Assembly (NCBI GenBank): GCA_036924085.1
Contig: JAVGWX010000003.1
Span: 123,577,468-123,641,467, forward strand
From: Ariolimax columbianus
Lineage: Eukaryota > Mollusca > Gastropoda > Stylommatophora > Arionidae
Reading direction: 5' to 3'
Length of the DNA stretch: 64,000 bases
Shown here: positions 1 to 9,960 of the stretch, piece by piece
How positions within the stretch are numbered: position 1 is the stretch's first letter
Layout of the letters: the number at the start of each line of letters is the position of its first letter
Translations under genes and position numbers: made by a program
The notes under the pieces: generated by a model
Seen by the model: the letters and a program-made list of their open reading frames with translations, nothing else
What the model was told of the DNA's origin: nothing
The model's database searches: none

Positions 1-341
1 GGTGCTTTCTTTAAAACCCTTAAAAATTCTTGGAAATGGACTCCTTTAACATTTTCTAGCTACAATGCTGGTCTGTGCGTCCCATTTGGGCGATATGACG
101 AATAAATGATGGTACGAGCAGTCTTTCGACTTGATCGGCAAAATTGCGAGTGTTCTGACCATATATTTTTCTTCTTCCCTAAAGGGTTACATTAGTTGTA
201 AAAATGAGCTTTAGTACTAATAGCTTTAGCATACAAAGGCAATCAAGAATTGAAATCATAGACATGTTATGGTCAGTAAACACGATTAAAAACAGAAAGT
301 TTTGATTATTACTGCACACTTAATGTATTATGTATAATAGA
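1..341. other. Unassigned intronic sequence
   Basis: No ORF, repeat or element recognised. It lies upstream of the first visible channel exon, so it is probably intron. Confidence 0.4.
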
Positions 342-905
342 GGGGTTTCCGTTTACTTAGTGTAGCCATTTCAAAATTATAATTGTGTGGGTTTTGTGTT
401 TACTTAGTGTAGCCATTTCAAGATTTATAATTGAGTGGGTTTTGAGTTTACTTAGTGTAGCCATTTCAAGATTTATAATTGTGTAGGTTTTGAGTTTACT
501 TAGTGTAGCCATTTCAAGATTTATAATTGTGTGGGTTTTGAGTTTACTTAGTGTAGCCATTTCAAGATTTATAATTGAGTGGGTTTTGTGTTTACTTAGT
601 GTAGCCATTTCAAGATTTATAATTGTGTGGGTTTTGTGTTTACTTAGTGTAGCCATTTCAAGATTTATAAATTTGTGGGTTTTGTGTTTACTTAGTGTAG
701 CCATTTCAAGATTTATAATTGTGTGGGTTTTGTGTTTACTTAGTGTAGCCATTTCAAAATTTATAATTGAGTGGGTTTTGTGTTTACTTAGTGTAGCCAT
801 TTCAAGATTTATAATTTTGTGGATATTGCCCGTATTTAGTGTAGTCATTTCAAGATGAATAATAGTGTAAGGCTCCACTTTACTTAGTGTAATCATTTCA
901 AGATG
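342..905. repeat. 48-bp minisatellite, about 11 units
   Basis: The core tttacttagtgtagccatt recurs every 48 bp (for example 408 and 456). Because 48 is divisible by 3 and the unit lacks stops, both strands stay open and give 16-residue repeat ORFs. These are artefacts of the array, not genes. The last two units are degenerate. Confidence 0.93.
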
Positions 906-1518
906 TGTAATTGTATGGGTTTTTTTAGTTTCATTAAGATTGGGATTTTCGGGTCGTACGTCGGTGTGATTATAGTATCATTACGATGTTTTGGTATTAT
1001 ATCAGTGATTGTATAGTGTGGTATGATTATCAAGTATAATATCAGTATATTTATAGTTACCATTGCATTTGTTAGACATACCAGTAGATTGTTGACAGTA
1101 TTATTATCATTATCATGTTTTGTATTGATAAGCTATGGAAATTTTTAAGATTATCTTCCCGTATACTTTCAAATTATGAGTATCATTACTATTGTTATCA
1201 AGTTGTATATTAGTAAGTAATAAGTATCATTATTATTGTCCGGTTTTATTAAAATAATTGATCATGATTATCATGTTGTATTTTTTTACCAATGGCATTA
1301 TGATTATCACGTTTATTAATTTCTGGACCAACCAATATAATTTTGATTATCATGTTTTTTTAATTTTTTGACCAATCTATAGCATTATGAGGATCATGTG
1401 TGATATTAATTGGCTATTAGTTTTCTTATAACTATTAACCCTTACATCAGCATGTATTAATTTGACCAAATGTAATTGGCTCGATTGTTATTGACTAATT
1501 GAATGTGTGTGTCTTCAG
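906..1518. other. AT-rich intron with degenerate gattatcatgtt motifs
   Basis: A loose recurrence of gattatcatgtt-like words suggests an old decayed tandem repeat. There is no coding signal. It ends in the acceptor gtgtgtgtcttcag of the S4 exon. Confidence 0.4.
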
Positions 1519-1616
1519 GGCGAGCTCTCCGCATGCTGAGACTGGCCAAACTGCTGAGCTTGCTCCGACTGCTTCGTCTGTCCAGACTTGTCAGATACGT
1601 TCAGCAATGGGAGGAG
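1519..1616 (+). CDS. HCN: HCN channel exon: voltage sensor S4 and S4-S5 linker start
   Basis: The acceptor gtcttcag precedes 1519 and the donor is gag|gttagt after 1616. The reading frame starts after two bases completing a codon from the previous exon. The encoded segment begins [19 protein letters not shown] and ends with RYVQQWEE. This is the HCN S4 pattern of basic residues every third position, interrupted by a serine as in the family, followed by the conserved QWEE at the start of the S4-S5 linker. The exon ends in phase 0, compatible with either S5 exon downstream. S4 is the voltage sensor. The preceding exons are outside the window. Confidence 0.93.
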
Positions 1617-2004
1617 GTTAGTACTGGTAGAGCTTGTTCGGGAAAAATTACATTGATAATAGCAATCAAATAAATCATAAGATTCAGCCCAGTTACGCAT
1701 ACATTCATTAAACAATTACTAGTCTACAAGTAATTACCGGTGTTCCAGTAGAACAAATAGTAGGTCACTGCAATCTTCCAAACATGTAAAATAAGGCTAA
1801 AAATGGTTTTGCATGGGACATGCAACTTCATCATGTAAAGCACTGATGTATAAACCACCGCTGCAATAAAGCACACACTGATCTGGCGCAGGTTCCCTGT
1901 AAATGAGGAAATGCGGTTGTGGTCCCATGCTTTGTAAGGAACATGAGAAGAGACACACAGAAATCTCTTCTGGTAGTGACATTTAGTGTAAAATGATTTT
2001 TCTA

Positions 2005-2220
2005 AATAGATAAGCGGCTGGCTGAGTGGTTTGGATGTAGGCCTTCTGACAGCGAGGACGTTGAAATCATCGCTACAGCATAGGATTTGGTTTCTATCAG
2101 AACGAAAATAAAACTCTATCCATTATTGCGTGCGACTGCATAGGAAAGCAGCCTTCATTCCTCAGCCATATTAATCTTCTATGTGAATTTCAGCAATTTA
2201 AGTAAATGGCGGAGTAATAA
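2005..2220 (+). mobile_element. Possible tRNA-derived SINE relic
   Basis: At about 2014 the word tggctgagtgg fits the RNA polymerase III A box exactly. About 40 bases on, gttgaaatc resembles a decayed B box. The rest is non-coding and no target-site duplication was found, so boundaries are approximate. Confidence 0.4.
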
Positions 2221-2276
2221 ATTTACTTTACTTTTTTGTTAGATGTGTTAAATATCGATGGAACATTATGTATTTG

Positions 2277-2502
2277 TATCTTACTGCAGACGATAGAACA
2301 TTTTGAATCAGTATCTTACTGCAGTCGATAGAATATAATTTAACAGTATCTTACTGCAGTCAATATAATATAATGTATCAGTAACTTACTGCAGTCGATA
2401 TAACATAATTTAACAGCATTTTACTGCAGTCGATAGAACATTATGTAACAGTATTTTACTGCAGTCGATAGAACATAATGTATCAGTATCTTACTGCAGT
2501 GC
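2277..2502. repeat. 35-bp minisatellite containing acceptor-like motif
   Basis: ttactgcag recurs at 2281, 2316, 2351, 2386, 2421, 2456 and 2491, an exact 35-bp period. Each unit carries tatcttactgcag, which looks like a short polypyrimidine/AG acceptor. The array ends 87 bp before the S5 exon at 2589. Confidence 0.93.
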
Positions 2503-2588
2503 TCCCAGAAACCCAATGGTTAACCACACAGGTTTCGCTAATATTCAACTATGGTATTGTTAGTATTATGGTGTGTTGTATCCTGCAG

Positions 2589-2738
2589 TTCCTATCATTC
2601 GCGGGCAAAGTAATGCGATTCTTCAACCTGATATGCCTCATGCTTCTGCTCGGACACTGGAACGGATGCCTGCAGTTCCTGGTGCCAATGATTCAGGACT
2701 ACCCAAAAGACTGTTGGGTATCAATGGAAGAGCTCAAG
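2589..2738 (+). CDS. HCN: HCN channel exon: S5 and pore turret, variant a
   Basis: The acceptor tgtatcctgcag and donor aag|gtgaga define a 150-bp, phase 0-0 exon of 50 codons. It starts [15 protein letters not shown] and ends [11 protein letters not shown], and covers the end of the S4-S5 linker, S5 with the family motif [12 protein letters not shown], and the turret before the pore helix. Insect and vertebrate Ih channels have a matching segment at this place. A second 150-bp exon at 2883 encodes the same region with 40 of 50 residues identical. Including both would duplicate S5 while keeping frame, so they are probably alternatives. Variant a differs mainly in the linker (S, F, V, F) and turret (MIQDY). 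Confidence 0.93.
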
Positions 2739-2882
2739 GTGAGACTTACCCAAACACCCGTTGGATGGTCCGTGCATTATTTCCATTTGAGTGCTTTTAT
2801 ATTTGTTCTCGAGTGTCCCTGTACTTGGTGTCATCTTTCACTGCCCTAGCTTGTCATGTCGTGCTTCCTTGTTCTCTCGCAG

Positions 2883-3032
2883 TTTCTAGCAATAGCAGGA
2901 AAGTTCATGAGGATCTTCAACCTGATATGTCTAATGTTGCTGCTGGGCCATTGGAATGGCTGTCTGCAATTCTTGGTGCCTCTTGTCCAAGAATTCCCCA
3001 AAGACTGCTGGGTTTCAGCTGAGGGGCTAAAG
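2883..3032 (+). CDS. HCN: HCN channel exon: S5 and pore turret, variant b
   Basis: The acceptor ttgttctctcgcag and donor aag|gtatgt bound another 150-bp, phase 0-0 exon. It starts FLAIAGKFMRIFNLI and ends KDCWVSAEGLK. It is the tandem duplicate of the exon at 2589, separated by a 144-bp intron. A 22-residue central block is identical in protein, yet its DNA differs at 13 sites, all synonymous. Differences cluster in the S4-S5 linker end (positions 3, 4, 8, 11) and in the turret (34, 35, 37, 38, 46, 48). This is most simply a mutually exclusive partner of variant a. Loss of use of one copy cannot be excluded without transcripts. Confidence 0.93.
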
Positions 3033-4065
3033 GTATGTGTATATTCTCGCCTGTATATATTTTCTTTAATTACATAAACTATTGTATTTAGATCTTATGG
3101 CCAAAGTTTTAGTTTTAACTCAGATGTTAGTTCTGCTGTGATAGCGGCAACAGATAAGAAAGGTATGTACAGTTGCGTAGCCTAGCCTCAGCATCCATCT
3201 TTGATGGAATACTCAACAATTCGTAAAGTAGCAATGCTGCTTCCTTCCTTCACTTATTTACAAAGTGTGCTGACTGATTTTGAAATATATAGCGTATTAA
3301 TTTTTCTGAGGATCACAAGAGAAAGATATCAAAGGAAATATATATGCTATAAGACAGAAAATACACGTCTAACGGTCTTGCTAAACACTATAGAAGGGTG
3401 AGATCCAGCAACCTGAAATTTATATAGATCATTCTCTCTGGAACTTTAGGTCAACGCAACTATTTTGAGCTCTCTGAGTCATGCCCTTCATGGGTTATTT
3501 AATACTTAAACACTCCAACAGTGAGCTACATGGATGTGAAATCTTGCACATAACATTCCGTCTGAAATGTCCAGGTGAACGAACTATTTTCTCCTTAAAG
3601 CGTTATTCACTTTCCGAGTCTAGACATCAGAATAGACACGGCAGTTTGCAACATCTCGGCTGCCTGCAAGGCGGAGTTATAATGCTATCTCAAGGAGAAA
3701 CTGGAGTAAAACTGCTCTCTCTGACTGTGTGTTTTCCCGTCATACATTCTGGGGTTAGCCAAGTTCTACGCTGAATGTCTCAATTATTGTTCACGTAATT
3801 GAAGAATCATGTTTGTAAAGCTCACATGTAATAAAGTATGAACTTGAGAAATTTGATTTTGAATAATTCTACTTGATACACAATCGAAGATAAAGTGTGA
3901 CGTATCTTTATCTGCGTCATTTGATATAACTGTGACGGGAAGCATAAGTAAAGGTCGCTGGAGCCACAACAGCAACATGACATCAAGAAAAATTCATCTG
4001 ATATTTTAAAAAACCAGAAATTTCAATAATACGCCACGAATAAATGAAGTCTTTTCAAATGGCTC
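3033..4065. other. Intronic sequence, nothing recognised
   Basis: Start of the ~21-kb intron between S5/turret and pore exons. The short ORFs here show no family motif. No third S5-like exon was found. Confidence 0.5.
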
Positions 4066-4812
4066 ATTAAAGTAGGCGTCCAACAGCATAACATAGATGG
4101 TACAGTTTTAAAGTAGGCGTCCAACAGCATCACATAGATGGTACAGTTTTAAAGTAGGCGTCCAACAGCATAACATAGATGGTACAGTTTTAAAGTAGGC
4201 GTACAACAGCATCACATAGATGGTACAGTTTTAAAGTAGGCGTACAACAGCATCACATAGAGGGTACAGTTTTAAAGTAGGCATACAACAGCATCACATA
4301 GAGAGTACAGTTTTAAAGTAGGCGTACAACAGCATCACATAGAGGGTACAGTTTTAAAGTAGGCGTCCAACATCACATAGATGGTACAGTTTTAAAGTAG
4401 GCGTCCAACATCACATAGAGGGTACAGTTTTAAAGTAGGCGTCCAACATCACATAGATGGTACAGTTTTAAAGTAGGCGTCCAACATCACATAGAGGGTA
4501 CAGTTTTAAAGTAGGCGTCCAACCGCATCACATAGAGAGTACAGTTTTAAAGTAGGCGTCCAACATCACATAGAGGGTACAGTTTTAAAGTAGGCGTACA
4601 ACAGCATCACATAGAGAGTACAGTTTTAAAGTAGGCGTACAACAGCATCACATAGATGGTACAGTTTTAAAGTAGGCATACAACAGCATCACATAGATGG
4701 TACAGTTTTAAAGTAGGCGTCCAACAACATCACATAGATGGTACAGTTTTAAAGTAGGCGTACAGCAGCATCACATAGAGAGTACAGTTTTAAAGTAGGC
4801 GTACAATAACAT
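4066..4812. repeat. 41-bp minisatellite (38-bp variant), about 18 units
   Basis: aaagtaggcgt recurs every 41 bp (for example 4110 and 4151). A run of units around 4360-4600 lacks three bases after ccaac, giving a 38-bp variant that alternates with the longer form. Confidence 0.93.
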
Positions 4813-6599
4813 TGTGTGGGTATGGGCGGATGGGATCCAACAATCCAATGTAAATAATAACTGTAAGTACCATATGAGACAAATCATTATCAAATGAAGT
4901 GAAAAAGAAAGATATTCCCGAGCAGAAAAATAGTACAAAAACATAAAATTAGTAGGAAACCCAAGAAGATTAAATGTGATTTTACAGTAGAATGTTGATA
5001 GCTGTGAGGATATCTAACCCAGTCTAAGCATATGCAGACTAAAACATTGCTATACGACAACAGACAGAACATGAATTTGTGTGTGGAGATGTCATAAAAG
5101 GAAGATATGGAGAATTCTTTATGGCAGCGTGCATATTCTATAAAGTATGGAATGACAACTAAGAATGTACTTGCAGATCAGTTTAACAACCTGAGATAGA
5201 AGAAGGTCGATTCACAGAATTAGGGACAGGAAATTGAAATGAGACAAGAACGACTGCATTCAGTCAACATAACGCTTGAAAATGCTGTCAAACTTAGTGA
5301 AGCACGTAATCTTATTTAAACCCATTGATTCAAAGATGTAAGTACCGATAATAGCACAAGAAACATGCTAGGTAGTATGTGTATGAGTGGGTGTGTGCAA
5401 GTATTTATCACATGCTTGTCTGTGTGTGTTTGGGTGTGTATGAGTATGTATCACATGCTTGTCTGCGTGGTTATGTGTACGATTCTATCTTTTATTTTAA
5501 ACATGTAAAAGTGCTACGAAACTGAAACTTATTATCAAGAAGCCAAAGTAACGTTTATTGACGGTCTGGCTAGAACCGTAGATCAATTTAATTAATAATA
5601 CAAGGTAGGTACATTTCCGATTTAGTTTCGTGTGACTGAGCTTTCGCATTTTTATTTTAATTGTTTACCAAATACATGTGTTAACCACCTCTATCGTATG
5701 CTTTGCTTTGTTTCTGTATGTTGCCCGACTCATTATAATTTCAATTCATTTTTACATGTTCTAGAATTATAAATTACAACACTGTTGCAGTTTGGTACCC
5801 AAGGCCTAACACAATGATTGTCTGTTTCGTGTTTTAAGAGGAATACGTGCATGATAGAGACTCAAATAGGCACACTGCCACACTTTGAGCATGCGACAAT
5901 GGGTGATTACCAGTGCGTCCAAGCACTCTTGGGTACGATGCTCTGGCTCGTGGGATTCCACATCCACCCGGAACCCCCCCCCCCCCCACCAGACATTCAG
6001 ACAGGCCACAATTCTGCTGAGTATGGACTATGCTTGCGTGTTTCGGTGTAGTTCTAGAAATATTATGTCATATCTGATACATATATAAAAGAAGGAATAA
6101 TTCGATAGCCGGCGATCGAAAGACGAAGAAGAAGAATAAAGAAATGTTGGTGGGGAAAATATATATATCTCCGACCAGACACACATTTAAAAAAAGATAT
6201 AATTCATTTACAAAACTCGCATAAAGGATTGTCTGATGATCCTGGTGGGAACAGAAAGAATTTTTGAAAACAAAATTAAAAAATACAAGGAAGGACGATT
6301 TGGAAAGATATCTTGAAAAAAATAGGGTATCAACAAAAATGGATACTGACCTAGTTGTTTGATTGTGAGGAGTAATGGAGTGAATAAATGACTTTACCTC
6401 AGATCAGAAGTAACACGCCTTCAAAACAATTAACCTTGAGACATGATAATCACTGTAGTACCTTACACTGCATATACTTCTTTTCACCAACAAAAACTGG
6501 ATGACATCTAACAATTTCACATATTGTGTATTGCTACATTTTACCTTAATTTAATGTTTAACTAAATTCACTATACAGCTTATGAAATGCTAAGCATTT
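4813..6599. other. Intronic sequence with a 14-C run
   Basis: No gene or element recognised. A 14-base C run lies at 5974-5987, and gaagaagaag at about 6127 may be a relic of a GAA-tailed retroelement. Confidence 0.4.
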
Positions 6600-6784
6600 G
6601 CCAATGGCCAAGCGGTAGTGGGAGGATCAGTATGAACTTTACAAATGCTGCTTGAAATAATTAACAGCACAGCCAAAGAGTTTGGCTTGAAAATTAACAC
6701 ATCGAAGAAGAAAGACGTTTGTAATTTCCAAGCAACATAGGCAAATAAATATGATCATCAATTGAGAAATAAACGAACAAGTAC

Positions 6785-7110
6785 TTCTTCTTCTTCTTCT
6801 TCTTCTTCGTACGCAGTCAGACAGTAACCATTATTTTTTCGAAAAAAGCGGCGGTCATCCTGAGGCTGTCGCCACTGCCATAGAGCTTGTCTTGCAGTTC
6901 CACTGGTGATGGCCACATCTGCTCTCTCTGATCCCCGTATGTCGGGCAGTTCTGCAGCAGATGTTCAGCGGTCATTTTCCGGTACCACACGGGCATTCGT
7001 CGGTACCACCTATCTTCAATTTGTTGAATAGGTTGTACCTCAGTCTATTGTGGCCAGTGCGAAGTCTGAAGACAACGACCTGCTCTCTTCTGTTCAACTG
7101 GTAATAGGCA
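6785..7110 (-). mobile_element. 5'-truncated I-like LINE copy with 15-bp TSD
   Basis: This is the 3' end of the same LINE as at 47911-51600 in minus orientation. It has a (TTC)n start on the + strand, then the end of the ORF with the zinc-knuckle region. Perfect direct repeats taaacgaacaagtac lie at 6770-6784 and 7111-7125, marking target-primed insertion. Confidence 0.92.
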
Positions 7111-7632
7111 TAAACGAACAAGTACAATAGTTAACATTTTTGGACCAAACCATAACAGCAGATCCCCACAATGAGATTCAAATTAAGACAAGGATTGTAA
7201 TTGCATAAATGGCTTCAGTGAAAAACACAGTCTGTCAACCTCAAGGAATATCAGGATAGAGCTGAGGAAAATAATAATCGCCATTCACATATAGCAAATT
7301 GCACTGTTTGGGGCTGAAACATGGACTCTAGCAAAGACGGATGAAAAAATCTTGGAAGCGTTTGAAATGTGGTGCTACCGTAGAATGGAAAGTGTGAGTT
7401 GGACAGGAAGAAGAGTCAATGACAATGAACTCGCTGATGTGGGCGCACAAAGACAAATATTGATAAATATGTTACAAAAACAAGGTTGAGTTGGCTGGGT
7501 CACAATATGAGACGTGAAAGTCTTTTACAAAAGATACTAGAGGGCAAGATTCAAAGATACAAAAGACCGGGACGACCAAGACTCACCTTTATGTTTCAGG
7601 CATGCAAGGACTTTAAGTACCAATTTGTGCAG

Positions 7633-7970
7633 AAGATAGAGTCAAATGGAGAGACATACTCAGACAACCTTACAACCAGTCTCAGGACTGGGCAACCAGA
7701 AGATAGTCAAATGGAGAGACATACTCAGACAACCTTACAACCAGTCTCAGGGCTGGGCAACCAGAAGATAGAGTCAAATGGAGAGACATACTCAGACAAC
7801 CTTACAACCAGTCTCAGGACTGGGCAACCAGAAGATAGAGTCAAACGGAGAGACATACTCAGACAACCTTACAACCAGACTCAGGACTGGCCAACCAGCA
7901 GATAGAGTCAAATGGAGAGACATACTCAGACAACCTTACAACCAGTCTCAGGACTGGGCAACCAGGGAAT
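7633..7970 (+). repeat. 67-bp tandem repeat, five units, from LINE C-terminus
   Basis: gtcaaatgga recurs at 7641, 7706, 7773, 7840 (one change) and 7907, with a period of 65-67 bp. Each unit encodes DRVKWRDILRQPYNQSQDWA in one frame, the conserved end of a LINE ORF2. As 67 is not a multiple of 3 the frame rotates between units. Confidence 0.9.
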
Positions 7971-8384
7971 GATGATAATGGTGCAGCTTACATGATAATA
8001 TAATGTACGTCCATTTTAGTTACCCCATATTTTTCCGAATTATTTGGCTAGTAGTAACATATGGAGATATTCATTATTAATAACATATATGAGATCAAAT
8101 ATAAAGATATGAGAAAACAGTACCTTTCATTTGTGTACAATCACCAATTGAAAAACAGAGACAGTGCCACCACAACGTCTGTGAGCGATGTACATGATAT
8201 GAATGAAAAATGATAATTTCATTCAATAGCTGAGATGCGTGTAATAACATATTGGAATCTGCATGATTTACTTTAAAGCTATAAATACATTTACTGATAA
8301 CATTATATTTTTACAGAATATACATGATTCTCAAGATGAATACCTATTGGATGAAGTCATTTATATAAGAAAATATAAACATTT

Positions 8385-9430
8385 AATGTAGCTCTGGAGA
8401 TGTAGAGGAAAATATAAATATGAACAAGTAGCACAACAATGTAGATGGATAACTAAACATGAACATGTAGCCGCAACTATGTGGAGGAAAAAATAAACAT
8501 GAACATGTAGCCACAACTATGTGGAGGAAAAAATAAACATGAACATGTAGCCACAAATATGTGGAGGAAAAAATAAACATGAACATGTAGCCACAAATAT
8601 GTAGAGAAAATATTAAACATGAACAGGTAGCCCCAAAAAATGTAGAGGAAATATTAAACACGAACAGATATCCAGAAATCTGTAGAGAAAATGTTAAACA
8701 TGAACAGGTAGCCACAATATGTACAGAAAAGTAAAGACATGAACAGGTTGGCTAGAAATAAGTAATGGACAAAGCAAACAGATAAAGATAGTTCCAAAGA
8801 AGAAAGGGGAAATATGAACATGTAATGGAAAATATAAGTATGTAATTAAGCCCAGATCTGCAAGAGAAAATGTATACATGTAGAGGTAGCGCCGAAGACG
8901 TAGGAGACAATTTAATCATTTGAAGGTAGCCACAAAGATGTAGACCAACTTATAATGATGTGAATGTAGCTACAAAGATGTAGAGGAAACATATACAAAA
9001 TTAAGGTAACCACAAAGATGTAGGAGGATAATACAATTTAAAGGTAGCCACAAAAATGTAGGTGAACTTATAATCACGTGAAGGTAACCACAAAGATGCC
9101 GATCAAATTATAATTATGTGAAGGTAGCCACAAAGAAGTAGAGAAAATATATAAATATAAATGCATCCACAAAGACGTAGATCAAATTATAATCATGCAA
9201 ATGTAGCCGTAAAGACGAAGGGGAACATACGTAACTGTAAATGTAACCACAATGATGTAGAGGGAATATACAAATATAAAGGTAGCCACAAAGATGTAGA
9301 GAAAATATGAACATATTGAGGTAGCCGCAAAGGTGTAGAGGGGATATAAAAACATAAAGATAGCCATAAAGATGTCGAGGAAATATAAAAATAACGATGT
9401 AGTAAAAAATATGAACGTGTACAAATATTC
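8385..9430. repeat. 40-bp minisatellite, degenerate, about 25 units
   Basis: gaacatgtagcc recurs at 40-bp spacing (8461, 8501 and on). Units after about 8730 diverge to ggtagccacaaagatgtag forms with variable spacing. The phenylalanine/tyrosine-rich minus-strand ORFs here are by-products. Confidence 0.85.
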
Positions 9431-9559
9431 CCAAAGCAGTTAATGCCTTTGGCGTTGATATATTAAAGACGTCACTGTGCGATATATCAGCTTGTGTGGG
9501 GTTTTAGCGGCAAGTTCCCTTCATCTTTGTTGATAGTGCTATATCATTAGCAGAATCAA

Positions 9560-9690
9560 GTAACCACTAAAACCAGGTAGAACCTGACAGAACGGGTCAC
9601 GTCGCGGATGGGAAACATACCCTGGTAGTCTTGTCTTGCAGAGAGAGAGAGAGTAGCTCGTTAACCGCTCGACCACTCCTCTAAATAGCG
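9560..9690 (-). mobile_element. Possible tRNA-like SINE relic
   Basis: On the minus strand ggagtggtcgagcggttaa near 9683 resembles the 5' half of a tRNA with an A box. A clear B box is missing and the ends are unknown. A short (ga)n run follows the tRNA-like head. Confidence 0.28.
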
Positions 9691-9765
9691 AAATATCCTT
9701 CATATTCACTAAATACATGTCAATTAATAAACATTCATTTGTAGTTTTCTATCACGGATATATAG

Positions 9766-9960
9766 TTTGTACCATTCAAGGTATGGTGCCAGGCAAAATA
9801 GGCAGGGGTAGACCAAGAAGATGATGGTACCAAGGTATCCAGGAATGTCTGGGTATGACTGGCGGAGGCTGGAGTTTTGGCAAGGGAAAGAGTTTCTTTC
9901 AGACAGACTGTGATGGGAGCGAAGTTCTATTAAAGACATGCTACATGATGATGATGACAT
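9766..9960 (+). mobile_element. LINE 3'-end fragment with catgctacatgatgatg tail
   Basis: The sequence from ggtatggtgccaggcaaa to the (atg)n tail closely matches 52770-52946 and, more distantly, the end of 22632-23215. Their frames give a KRGRGRPRRRWHQDI-like LINE ORF2 end. The 5' side is truncated. Confidence 0.75.

Larger units (their letters stand above)
6600..7985 (+). mobile_element. LINE fragment (RT C-terminal region), host of a nested insertion
   Basis: Frames before 6770 give a GLKINTSK-like end of an RT domain. After 7126 they give FGAETWTL-, FEMWCYRRM- and LAWLGH-like stretches typical of the post-RT region of RTE-like LINE ORF2. The last coding segment ends at 7972. Stops and frameshifts throughout show it is dead. 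A 326-bp I-like LINE end (6785-7110) with a 15-bp target-site duplication splits it, and its last coding bases are amplified in a 67-bp tandem repeat. Confidence 0.75.

Noticed and set aside
357..896. 179-residue minus-strand and 122-residue plus-strand repeat ORFs
   Set aside because: Both come from a 48-bp array without stops; the same DNA is open on both strands and has no protein family signal.
2573..3022. 149-residue ORF spanning both S5 exons
   Set aside because: Out of frame with both exons; the exon frame is fixed by the GHWNGCLQF motif.
4066..4812. Possible CRISPR-like array (regular spacing)
   Set aside because: Whole units including the would-be spacers are repeated; this is a eukaryotic minisatellite.
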